Shown here piece after piece: positions 25,382 through 32,972 of a stretch of DNA of 64,000 nt. The position numbers and the translations under genes are program-made. Source of the DNA: Ottowia massiliensis (lineage in GTDB: Bacteria > Pseudomonadota > Gammaproteobacteria > Burkholderiales > Burkholderiaceae_C). Position 1 is the first letter of the stretch. Every line of letters begins with the position of its first letter. Location: assembly GCF_900240305.1 (NCBI RefSeq), contig NZ_LT964854.1, forward strand, positions 682,001 through 746,000, in the 5' to 3' direction. The notes below the pieces were generated by a model. That model ran no database searches and was not told the DNA's origin. It saw nothing but the letters and a program-made list of their open reading frames with translations.

Positions 25382-26812
25382 TCAGATCGGCACGCCCACC
25401 AGGTCATGCCCTTCGGCGGCGACGATGCGCGCCTTGGTGAACGCGCCCGCCTTGAGCGTCTTGCTGATTTTTTCGGGCGGCAGCAGGCGCACCACGCCGT
25501 CGATTTCGGGCGCGTCGGCGTAGCTGCGGCCCACGCCGCCGCGCCGGCCCTGCGCGGGAGCCGAGTCCACCAGCACCTGCATGACGCTGCCCACGCGGCG
25601 GCGCAGGCGGGCAGAGGAGACTTCTTCGGCCACGGCCATGAAGCGGGCGCGGCGCTCCTCGCGCTCTTCGGCGGCCAGCTGGCCCGGCAGTTCATTGGCC
25701 GCCGCGCCCTGCACGGGGCTGTAGGCGAAGCAGCCGGCGCGGTCAATCTGCGCCTCGCGCACAAAGTCGAGCAAATGCCGGAATTCGGCCTCCGTCTCGC
25801 CCGGGAAACCGGCGATGAAGGTGGAGCGGATGACCAGCTCCGGGCATTGCTCGCGCCAGCGGGCGATGCGCTCGAGGTTTTTTTCGCCGCTGGCCGGGCG
25901 CTTCATGCGGCGCAACACGTCGGGGTGGCTGTGCTGGAAAGGCACGTCCAGATACGGCAGCACGCGGCCCTGCGCCATCAGCGGCAGCACGTCGTCCACA
26001 TGCGGGTAGGGGTAGACGTAATGCAGCCGCACCCAGGCGCCGTGCGGCTCGGCCAGCGCGGCCAGCGCCTGCACCAGCTCCAGCAGGCGGGTCTTGATGG
26101 GGCGGCCCTCCCAGAAGCCCGTGCGGTACTTCACGTCCAGCCCGTAGGCGGAGGTGTCCTGGCTGACCACCAGCAGCTCTTTCACGCCGCCTTCAAACAG
26201 CGCCTTGGCTTCCTTGAGCACGTTGCCAATCGGGCGGCTGACCAGATCGCCCCGCATGGAAGGAATGATGCAGAACGTGCAGCGGTGGTTGCAGCCCTCG
26301 CTGATCTTGATGTAGGCGTAGTGGCGCGGAGTGAGCTTCACGCCCGCCTCGCCCACCACGCCCGGCGTGCCCGGCACCAGGTCGGTGAACGGATCGTGCG
26401 GCTTGGGGCAGTGCTGGTGCACGGCGTCCATCACTTCCTGCGTGGCTTGCGGGCCGGTCACGGCCAGCACGCTGGGGTGCAGGCTCTTGACCAGGTTGTC
26501 TTCCTCGCCCGGCCGGGCATTGACCGTTTTGCGCGCGCCCAGGCAGCCGGTGACGATGACCTTGCCATTGACGTTCAGCGCCTCGCCAATCGTGTCCAGG
26601 CTTTCCTTCACCGCTTCGTCGATGAAGCCGCAGGTATTGACGATGACCAGATCAGCCCCCTCGAACGACTTGCCCGTCACGTAGCCTTCGGCGGAGAGCT
26701 GGGTGATGATGAGTTCCGAGTCCGTCAGGTTCTTCGGGCAGCCCAGGGAGACAAAGCCCACGCGCGGGGCGGGGCCTGGAGCGGATTCAGTCGGGGAGGT
26801 CGTCGTGGTCAT
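25382..26812 (-). CDS. rimO: Ribosomal protein S12 methylthiotransferase RimO
   Basis: A 476-residue radical-SAM enzyme that adds a methylthio group to Asp88 of ribosomal protein S12. The UPF0004 domain supplies Cys25, Cys61 and Cys90 for one [4Fe-4S] cluster; the radical-SAM motif is CNHRCTFC (Cys174, Cys178, Cys181); a C-terminal TRAM domain (about 405-476) binds the substrate. VSLGCPKNLTDSE distinguishes RimO from MiaB. Its start overlaps the end of phaR by 26 bases, a sign of an operon. Confidence 0.95.
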   Translation of the reverse strand: MTTTTSPTESAPGPAPRVGFVSLGCPKNLTDSELIITQLSAEGYVTGKSFEGADLVIVNTCGFIDEAVKESLDTIGEALNVNGKVIVTGCLGARKTVNARPGEEDNLVKSLHPSVLAVTGPQATQEVMDAVHQHCPKPHDPFTDLVPGTPGVVGEAGVKLTPRHYAYIKISEGCNHRCTFCIIPSMRGDLVSRPIGNVLKEAKALFEGGVKELLVVSQDTSAYGLDVKYRTGFWEGRPIKTRLLELVQALAALAEPHGAWVRLHYVYPYPHVDDVLPLMAQGRVLPYLDVPFQHSHPDVLRRMKRPASGEKNLERIARWREQCPELVIRSTFIAGFPGETEAEFRHLLDFVREAQIDRAGCFAYSPVQGAAANELPGQLAAEEREERRARFMAVAEEVSSARLRRRVGSVMQVLVDSAPAQGRRGGVGRSYADAPEIDGVVRLLPPEKISKTLKAGAFTKARIVAAEGHDLVGVPI

Positions 26813-27371
26813 TCTTGTCGGGTGTCATCGTGGAAGAAGCGGGCCGCAGGCCGAAAGCGCCCAGCACCTGCCCGGCCTGCGCGTGCATCTGCTGCTGCAT
26901 GTGCGCCAGCAGCGCCTGCGACTGCTCGAAATAGCCGCCCATCACGCCCGGCTGCATGAACGCACGCCAGTTCTCGGGCGAGAGCGATTGCGCCTGCTCG
27001 GCCAGCCGCGCCTGCACATCCATCATGGCGTCAATGCTGCGCTCCAGATACGCGCCCATCAGCCCCTGCATGGCGTGGCCGTAAAAGCGGATCAGATTGG
27101 CCAGCAGCTGCTCGCTGAACATGGGCGCGCCGCCCGCCTCCTCCTCCAGCATGATCTGAAGCAGGATGCTGCGCGTGAGGTCTTCGCCCGTGCGCGCGTC
27201 ACGCACCACGAACGGCGCGCGCTGCATCACCAGCGCCCGCACGTCCGCCAGCGTCACGTAGGCAGACGCCTGCGTGTCATACAGCCTGCGGTTGGGATAT
27301 TTCTTGATGACGCGCTCGCTGCCCTGGGCGTGGCCAGCAGCGCCAGCAGAAGAAGAAGCATGGGAAGGCAT
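26787..27371 (-). CDS. phaR: Polyhydroxyalkanoate synthesis repressor PhaR
   Basis: A 194-residue regulator with the PHB/PHA accumulation DNA-binding domain at the N-terminus (ERVIKKYPNRRLYDTQASAYV, then TLADVRALV) and a helical PHB-accumulation region. PhaR represses phasin and PHA genes and is released when it binds PHA granules. This implies the cell stores polyhydroxybutyrate, although no phaC/A/B genes are in the window. The start is ATG at 27371. It overlaps rimO by 26 bases. Confidence 0.92.
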   Translation of the reverse strand: MPSHASSSAGAAGHAQGSERVIKKYPNRRLYDTQASAYVTLADVRALVMQRAPFVVRDARTGEDLTRSILLQIMLEEEAGGAPMFSEQLLANLIRFYGHAMQGLMGAYLERSIDAMMDVQARLAEQAQSLSPENWRAFMQPGVMGGYFEQSQALLAHMQQQMHAQAGQVLGAFGLRPASSTMTPDKNDHDDLPD

Positions 27372-27409
27372 GGGCGCGGCGGATTCTAGGCGGCTGTCCG
27401 CTTGCTGCA

Positions 27410-27463
27410 AAAACCATAGCTGCCCGCGCCCATTCCACCAGGACTTGCGGGCGATTTGGCTTG
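27410..27463 (+). repeat. Family B dispersed repeat, copy 2
   Basis: ATAGCTGCCCGCGCCCATTC then CACCAGGACTTGCGGGCGAT and TTGGCTTGCA: the clearest family B copy. It lies in the 327-base divergent gap between phaR and the permease gene, which also has a small hairpin with a GAGA loop (27548-27561). Confidence 0.7.
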
Positions 27464-27698
27464 CAATGCCTCGTCTGCAACGCCTGCCTGCCAGGTTCCG
27501 TCCGCACGCTTTTGCCGCTGGGCGGCGGAAAACCCTTGGCAGGGTAATTCCCGAGAGGGAAATCCCCATGCGCCACGGCGGCGCTGCGCCCCAACAATCC
27601 GCGCCTGTTTTTGCACGGGGAGCCAGCTCGTGGGGCATTGCTGCCGCAGCTGGCGCTGCCGTGCGCTTTTTGGGCCCCAGCAACAGGAGCAATCCGCC

Positions 27699-28988
27699 AT
27701 GAGCCTGCCTTCCGCAGATTCCAACGCGTGCGCAGCGTCCGTCCAACCGTCGGCGTCTGCGTCCAGCGAGCCGACCGAGTTCATTCGCTCGCGGCGCTCG
27801 TCCATCATCGCCGCCATTTTTCTGATGGCCACTTCGGCCATCGGCCCCGGCTTCATCACGCAAACAGCCACATTCACCACCAAGCTGGGGGCGGCGTTCG
27901 CCTTCGGCATTCTGGCTTCGGTGCTGATTGACTTCGTGGTGCAAATCAACATCTGGCGCATGGTGGCGCTGGCGCGGCGCGATGCTTCTTCGCTGGCCAA
28001 CGCGGCGCTGCCGGGCAGCGGGCATGTGCTGGCGCTGCTGGTGATGTTTGGCGGGCTGGTCTTCAACGTGGGCAACATCGCGGGCGCGGGCCTGGGGCTG
28101 GACGCGCTGATGGGCCTGCCGCCAGCCTGGGGCGGGGCGCTGAGCGCGGCCATCGCGCTGGGCATCTTTGCCTCCAGGCGCGCGGGCATGGCGGTGGACA
28201 AGCTCATCATCTTCCTGGGCATTCTGATGATTGCGCTGACGGTGTATGTGGCCATCGTCTCCGGCCCGCCCGTGGGCGAGGCGCTGCGCCAGACCGTGAT
28301 GCCCGAAGTGGTGGACTGGGTGATGATCACCACCATCGTGGGCGGCACGGTGGGCGGCTACATCACCTACGCGGGCGCGCACCGCCTGCTGGACCGGGGC
28401 ATGACGGGCGAGGAAAACCTCAAGGCCGTCACCAGCGGCGCGCTCAACGGCATTGCCGTCACGGGCGTGATGCGCTACGTGCTCTTTCTGGCCATTCTGG
28501 GCGTGGTCAGCGGCGGCGTGGTCATCGACATCTCCGGCAAGGGCGCAAACCCGGCGGCGCAAGCCTTTCAGGCCGCTGCGGGCAATTTGGGCCTGCGCTT
28601 TTTCGGCCTGGTGCTGTGGGCGGCGGCCATCACCAGCGTGATCGGGGCGGCCTACACCTCCATGTCTTTCCTCTCGGCCTTCAGGCCCGGCATTTCGGAA
28701 AGTGCGCGCAACAAGGCCACGGTGGTGTTCATCCTGGTGTCGCTGGCCGTGTTTCTGGGCCTGGGCAAAGCGCCTTCGGCGCTGCTGGTGTTTGCAGGCG
28801 GCTTCAACGGCCTCATCCTGCCGCTGGGCATGACGCTCTTCATGTACGTCGGCTGGGCGCGCCCTGACCTGCTGGGCGGCAAAACCTATTCACGCCCGCT
28901 GCTGGCGCTGGGCTCGGCCGTGTGCCTGCTGACCTGGTACATGGGCTACAAATCGTTTGGCGGCGTTTTCAAATTCATCATGGGATAA
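27699..28988 (+). CDS. NRAMP-like permease of the 5-oxoprolinase cluster (YcsG type)
   Basis: A 429-residue membrane protein with about 11 helices and distant NRAMP-family similarity (SAIGPGFITQTATFTT in helix 1). The Asp-Pro-Gly-Asn metal site of true NRAMP manganese/iron carriers is not present, so metal transport is doubtful. In Bacillus the related ycsG sits with ycsF-ycsI-kipI-kipA, the same gene set as here, so uptake of 5-oxoproline or a related compound is a reasonable guess. The start is ATG at 27699 with AGGAG 9 bases upstream. It is followed after 3 bases by pxpA. Confidence 0.75.
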   Translation: MSLPSADSNACAASVQPSASASSEPTEFIRSRRSSIIAAIFLMATSAIGPGFITQTATFTTKLGAAFAFGILASVLIDFVVQINIWRMVALARRDASSLANAALPGSGHVLALLVMFGGLVFNVGNIAGAGLGLDALMGLPPAWGGALSAAIALGIFASRRAGMAVDKLIIFLGILMIALTVYVAIVSGPPVGEALRQTVMPEVVDWVMITTIVGGTVGGYITYAGAHRLLDRGMTGEENLKAVTSGALNGIAVTGVMRYVLFLAILGVVSGGVVIDISGKGANPAAQAFQAAAGNLGLRFFGLVLWAAAITSVIGAAYTSMSFLSAFRPGISESARNKATVVFILVSLAVFLGLGKAPSALLVFAGGFNGLILPLGMTLFMYVGWARPDLLGGKTYSRPLLALGSAVCLLTWYMGYKSFGGVFKFIMG

Positions 28989-28991
28989 GGC

Positions 28992-29750
28992 ATGGCGCAC
29001 ATCGATCTGAACAGCGACCTGGGCGAAAGCCTGGGCGCGTGGCGCATGGGCGATGACGAGGCCATGCTCGGCATCGTCACCAGCGCCAATGTGGCCTGCG
29101 GCTTTCACGCGGGCGACGCGGCGGGCATCCTGCGCACGCTGCGCGCCGCCGCCGAGCGCGGCGTGAGCGTGGGCGCGCACGTGGCCTACCCCGATCTGGC
29201 CGGCTTTGGCCGCCGCAACATGGACGTGGCCAGCGCCGATTTGCGCGCCGATGTCATCTACCAGATTGGCGCGCTGCAAGGGCTGGCGCGCGTGGCCGGC
29301 ACGCAGGTGCGCTACGTCAAGCCGCACGGCGCGCTCTACAACACCATCGCGCACGACGAGCGCCAGGCGGCGGACGTGATCGAAGCCATCCGCGCCATTG
29401 ATCCCGGCCTGGCGCTAGTGGCGCTGGCTGGCTCGCCCCTGGTGGGCTGGGCGCAAGCGGCGGGCCTGCGCGTGGTGGCCGAAGCCTTTGCCGACCGCGC
29501 CTACACCCCGCAAGGCACGCTGGTCAGCCGCCGCCAAAGCGGCGCGGTGCTGCACGACGCGCCCCAGGTGGCCGCGCGCATGCTGCGCCTGGTGCAGCAC
29601 GGCGTGGTGGAAGCCATCGACGGCACGCTCACCCCCATACAGGCCGATTCCATTTGCGTGCACGGCGACAGCCCCGGCGCCGTGGACATGGCCCGCCAGG
29701 TGCGCCAAACGCTGCTGGAAGCGGGGGTGGAATTGAAGGCGTTTGCGTGA
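28992..29750 (+). CDS. pxpA: 5-oxoprolinase subunit A (LamB/YcsF family)
   Basis: A 252-residue protein with the LamB/YcsF signature (DLNSDLGESLGAWRMGDDEA; NVACGFHAGD; VKPHGALYN). PxpA works with PxpB and PxpC in ATP-dependent opening of 5-oxoproline (pyroglutamate) to glutamate, removing a damage product of glutamine and glutathione. It starts 3 bases after the permease stop and is followed by a terminator; the B-C subunits lie 1.5 kb further on in the same direction. Confidence 0.92.
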   Translation: MAHIDLNSDLGESLGAWRMGDDEAMLGIVTSANVACGFHAGDAAGILRTLRAAAERGVSVGAHVAYPDLAGFGRRNMDVASADLRADVIYQIGALQGLARVAGTQVRYVKPHGALYNTIAHDERQAADVIEAIRAIDPGLALVALAGSPLVGWAQAAGLRVVAEAFADRAYTPQGTLVSRRQSGAVLHDAPQVAARMLRLVQHGVVEAIDGTLTPIQADSICVHGDSPGAVDMARQVRQTLLEAGVELKAFA

Positions 29751-29781
29751 GAAACGCCACTTGCAACGCATCAATAAAAAT

Positions 29782-29812
29782 GCCCCGTCAAATGAAAACG
29801 GGGCCTTTTTTG
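29782..29812 (+). terminator. Rho-independent terminator after pxpA
   Basis: GCCCCGT, 9-base loop, ACGGGGC followed by CTTTTTT, 31 bases after the pxpA stop. It separates the permease-pxpA pair from the rest of the cluster. Confidence 0.88.
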
Positions 29813-29844
29813 GAAAAACGGTTTTCTGATTATCTTCGCAGGCA

Positions 29845-30261
29845 TCAGCCATTTTCTTCCTGCCGGAAGTCGCAGCATCCCATACCGCCGCAGCACCTCA
29901 TTTCCTTCGTGCCGGAACGGCATGGTTTCTCGCAGCGAGGCTCTTCCATGATTTTGAGAAGATCATGCCTGGTCCAATCTGACGCCGTATCGCAAGACGA
30001 TGATTCCGGAATCTTGCCGCCTATTTTTTCTTCCGCCTGCTCCTTCGTCATGGGCGAAATCACCATGTCGATAACGGTATTGAAACGCTCTTTCCTGCTT
30101 TCAAAATGAAACGGCTTGCCCATTTTGGCCAGAACAACCCATTCGCTGGCCAGGGACAGGGCGCCATCCGCGCCAGGCGCGAAGACCATGCCTGAAACAC
30201 GGCCAATGCGTTCTCCGCCCTCGTCCGCGCCCACCGGCCCCAGGGTGTAGTCCGGCCGCAT
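29845..30261 (-). CDS. Hypothetical protein with Cys-rich, SEC-C-like tail
   Basis: An uncharacterised frame of 138 codons on the strand opposite to the pxp genes. Its body has no recognised domain. The C-terminus carries seven Cys in about 20 residues (CEKPCRSGTKEMRCCGGMGCC), resembling a degenerate SEC-C zinc knuckle (PCxCGSGKKxxxCC). I place the start at the ATG at 30261 (GGGGGAT nearby); the frame stays open further upstream through a family B repeat. Base composition is lower in GC than its neighbours, so transferred DNA is possible. Expression is not certain. Confidence 0.5.
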   Translation of the reverse strand: MRPDYTLGPVGADEGGERIGRVSGMVFAPGADGALSLASEWVVLAKMGKPFHFESRKERFNTVIDMVISPMTKEQAEEKIGGKIPESSSCDTASDWTRHDLLKIMEEPRCEKPCRSGTKEMRCCGGMGCCDFRQEENG

Positions 30262-30280
30262 GATCCCCCGTGAAATCTCC

Positions 30281-30326
30281 GTGGAATCCCCGTGAAATGG
30301 GCGCAGGCAGCTATCCTTTTTAAAGC
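30281..30326 (-). repeat. Family B dispersed repeat, copy 3
   Basis: Minus strand AGGATAGCTGCCTGCGCCC, then ATTTCACGGGGATTCCACGG. It lies in the divergent gap upstream of the YcsI-like gene. Confidence 0.6.
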
Positions 30327-30388
30327 GTTCAAGCGGCGCGTCTGTTTTCCGTCTTTTCATTCGTCCATCTTTTTTCCAGGCTTTTTTC

Positions 30389-31162
30389 ATGACTCCAGCC
30401 CAATCCGCGCGTCTTGCCTATCGCCAGGGCCTCGTTGCGCCCACGGCGGGCGTGGCGCCCGGCCTGACGCAGGCCAACCTGATCGCCCTGCCCCGCGACT
30501 GGGCGTGGGACTTTCTGCTTTTCGCCCAGCGCAACCCCAAGCCCTGCCCCGTGCTGGACGTGACTGAGCCGGGCAGCTTCACAACCGTGCTGGCGCAAGG
30601 GGCCGACTTGCGCACCGATCTGCCCCTGTACCGCGTGTGGCGCAATGGCCGGCTGGCGGAAGAAACGCCGGATGTGCGCGCACTCTGGAACGAGCGGCCC
30701 GATCTGGTCACGTTCCTGATCGGGTGCAGCTTCACGTTCGAGACGCCGCTGGCGCAGGCGGGCATTGAGGTGCGCCACATCGCGCTGGGCTGCAACGTGC
30801 CCATGTTCAAGACGAACATCGCCTGCCGCCCAGCGGGCCGCCTACACGGGCCGATGGTGGTTTCCATGCGCCCCATCGCGGCCAGCCGCGTGGCCGATGC
30901 CTGCCGCATTTCGGGCCGCTACCCCGGCGTGCACGGCGCGCCGGTGCACGTGGGCGATCCGGCGGCCATTGGCATTGCCGATGTGCAGCGGCCCGACTTT
31001 GGCGATGCCGTGCCCATCCGCGCGGGCGAAGTGCCCGTGTTCTGGGCCTGCGGCGTCACGCCCCAGGCGGCGGTGATGGCCTCGGGCGTGCCCTTCGCCA
31101 TCACGCACGCGCCGGGGCACATGTTCATGACCGACGTGGCGGATGAGGCGTATCACGCGTAG
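30389..31162 (+). CDS. YcsI/DUF1445 family protein (putative hydro-lyase or D-glutamate cyclase)
   Basis: A 257-residue cytosolic protein of the DUF1445 family (LPRDWAWDFLLFAQRNPKPC; LIGCSFTFETPLA; RPIAASRVADA; FWACGVTPQAAV; ITHAPGHMFMTD). Relatives are annotated as hydro-lyases, and a mammalian homologue is D-glutamate cyclase, which interconverts D-glutamate and 5-oxo-D-proline. The position among 5-oxoprolinase genes fits a 5-oxoproline or glutamate function. The exact reaction is inferred. Confidence 0.82.
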   Translation: MTPAQSARLAYRQGLVAPTAGVAPGLTQANLIALPRDWAWDFLLFAQRNPKPCPVLDVTEPGSFTTVLAQGADLRTDLPLYRVWRNGRLAEETPDVRALWNERPDLVTFLIGCSFTFETPLAQAGIEVRHIALGCNVPMFKTNIACRPAGRLHGPMVVSMRPIAASRVADACRISGRYPGVHGAPVHVGDPAAIGIADVQRPDFGDAVPIRAGEVPVFWACGVTPQAAVMASGVPFAITHAPGHMFMTDVADEAYHA

Positions 31163-31200
31163 CCCGTTTCAGCCCCCTGTTTCAGGCATCAAATCGCCCG

Positions 31201-31247
31201 CAAGTCCGCATGGAACAAGCGCGGGCAGCTATCAAAACAAGAGCGAA
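31201..31247 (-). repeat. Family B dispersed repeat, copy 4
   Basis: Minus strand TTGATAGCTGCCCGCGCTTG then TTCCATGCGGACTTGCGGGC, 40 bases after the YcsI-like gene and 34 before pxpBC. Confidence 0.65.
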
Positions 31248-31280
31248 ACAGCTCTATCCCGGTTTCATCTTCTTTCCAGC

Positions 31281-32972
31281 ATGAGATTTCTCCCCGTCAC
31301 CGCAGGCGCTTTGCTTGTCGAGCTGCCCGATCTGCCCCGCACGCTGGCGCTGCTGCGCGCGCTGCAAGCTGGCCCGCCCGAGGGCGTGACCGAAGTCATT
31401 CCGGCCGCGCGCACGCTGCTGATTCATTACGAGCCGTGGCGCCTGGACGATGCGCAACTGGCCGCCGCCGTGGCCGCCATTGCGCAAAAGGCACAAAGTG
31501 CAGCAGAAAGCGGCGCGCCGCCTGAAGAAGCGGCCGGGGCTCTGGTGCACATTCCCGTGCGCTACGACGGCGAAGACCTGGCCGAAGTGGCCGCGCATCT
31601 GGGCTTGAGCGCAGCGCAAGTCATCGCCCGCCACACGGCGCAGCCCTGGCAGGTGGCCTTTGCGGGCTTTGCGCCGGGCTTTGCCTATTTGAGCGGGGGC
31701 GATGCGGTGTTTGACGTGCCGCGCCGCGCCAGCCCGCGCACGCGCATTCCGCCGGGGGCCGTGGCGCTGGCGGGGCGCTTTTCGGGCGTGTACCCGCGCG
31801 CCAGCCCCGGCGGCTGGCAGCTGATCGGGCAAACCGAAGTGCCCATGTGGGACCTGGCCCGCACGCCGCCTGCGCTGCTGCAACCGGGCCAGCGCGTGCA
31901 ATTTGTGGATGCGGCCACCGAAGCGGGCCGCGAGCTGCTGGAGCGCTGGCGGGCGTCATCGCGCTGCGCCGTGGCCGCTTCTTCTTCTGCGCCAGACTCT
32001 TGCGCGCCAGGCGGGGGCGGCGCTGGCGCAGCGCCCGTGCTGGAAGTGCTGGCCCCCGGCTTGCAGGCGCTGGTGCAGGACTTGGGCCGCCCCGGCCAGG
32101 CGGGGCAAGGCGTTTCGGCCTCCGGCGCGCTGGACCGGGGCGCTTTTCTGGCCGCCAACCGGCTGGTGGGCAACCATTTCAACGCGCCCGCGCTGGAGCT
32201 GCTGCACGGCGGCTTTACCGTGCGCGCGCTGGGGCCTGCCGTGGTGGCCGTCACGGGCGCCGAAGGCCCGCTCACCTTGCGGCGGCAAGACGGCGCGGCC
32301 CTGCCCGCTGCGCGCCACGCGCCGCTGGCGCTGCAAGCGGGCGACACCCTTGCGCTGGGCGCGCCTGAAGCGGGGCTGCGCAGCTACCTGGCCGCGCGCG
32401 GCGGCTTTGCCGCGCAGCCCGTGCTGGGCAGCTGCGCGAGCGACACGCTGGCGGGCATTGGCCCCGCGCCGCTGGCCGCCGGGCAGCGCCTTGGCCTGGG
32501 CCGCCGCGAAAGCCGCCACGGCCCGCTGGCCAGCGTGGCCGCGCACCCCGAAGCCGCTTCGCCGCACCTGCCCCGCCCGGGTGATGCGGCCGCCGTGTGG
32601 CTGGACATCACCCTCGGCCCGCGCGCCGACTGGTTCAGCCCGCAAGCGCTGGCGCTGCTGCTGGAGCAGCCCTGGCAAGTCACGCCCCAGTCCAACCGCG
32701 TGGGGCTGCGCCTGGCTGGCAGCCAGCCCTTGCAGCGCGCCGCCGCTTTTGAAGGCGCGGAGCTGCCCTCTGAAGGCACGGCGCTGGGCGCGCTGCAAGT
32801 GCCCGCCAACGGGCAGCCCGTGCTGTTTCTGGCCGATCACCCGCTCACGGGCGGCTACCCCGTCGTGGGCTGCGTGGCCGCGCACCATCTCGATCTGGCC
32901 GCGCAACTGCCTGCGGGCACGCTCATCCGCTTTCGCGCACAAAGTCCTTTTCAGGAAATCTGCCTCTCATGA
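31281..32972 (+). CDS. Fused 5-oxoprolinase subunits B and C
   Basis: One 563-residue frame joins two subunits that are usually separate. Residues 1-220 are PxpB/KipI-like (FAGFAPGFAYLSGGD; ASPGGWQLIGQTEVPMWD); an Ser/Ala/Gly linker follows (about 232-252); residues 255-560 are PxpC/KipA-like (VQDLGRPGQAGQGVSASGALD; DHPLTGGYPVVG). With PxpA they should form ATP-dependent 5-oxoprolinase. The start is ATG at 31281. The stop overlaps the biotin carboxylase start by 4 bases (ATGA). B-C fusions are known in this family and in urea amidolyases, so the fusion itself is not new. Confidence 0.9.
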   Translation: MRFLPVTAGALLVELPDLPRTLALLRALQAGPPEGVTEVIPAARTLLIHYEPWRLDDAQLAAAVAAIAQKAQSAAESGAPPEEAAGALVHIPVRYDGEDLAEVAAHLGLSAAQVIARHTAQPWQVAFAGFAPGFAYLSGGDAVFDVPRRASPRTRIPPGAVALAGRFSGVYPRASPGGWQLIGQTEVPMWDLARTPPALLQPGQRVQFVDAATEAGRELLERWRASSRCAVAASSSAPDSCAPGGGGAGAAPVLEVLAPGLQALVQDLGRPGQAGQGVSASGALDRGAFLAANRLVGNHFNAPALELLHGGFTVRALGPAVVAVTGAEGPLTLRRQDGAALPAARHAPLALQAGDTLALGAPEAGLRSYLAARGGFAAQPVLGSCASDTLAGIGPAPLAAGQRLGLGRRESRHGPLASVAAHPEAASPHLPRPGDAAAVWLDITLGPRADWFSPQALALLLEQPWQVTPQSNRVGLRLAGSQPLQRAAAFEGAELPSEGTALGALQVPANGQPVLFLADHPLTGGYPVVGCVAAHHLDLAAQLPAGTLIRFRAQSPFQEICLS

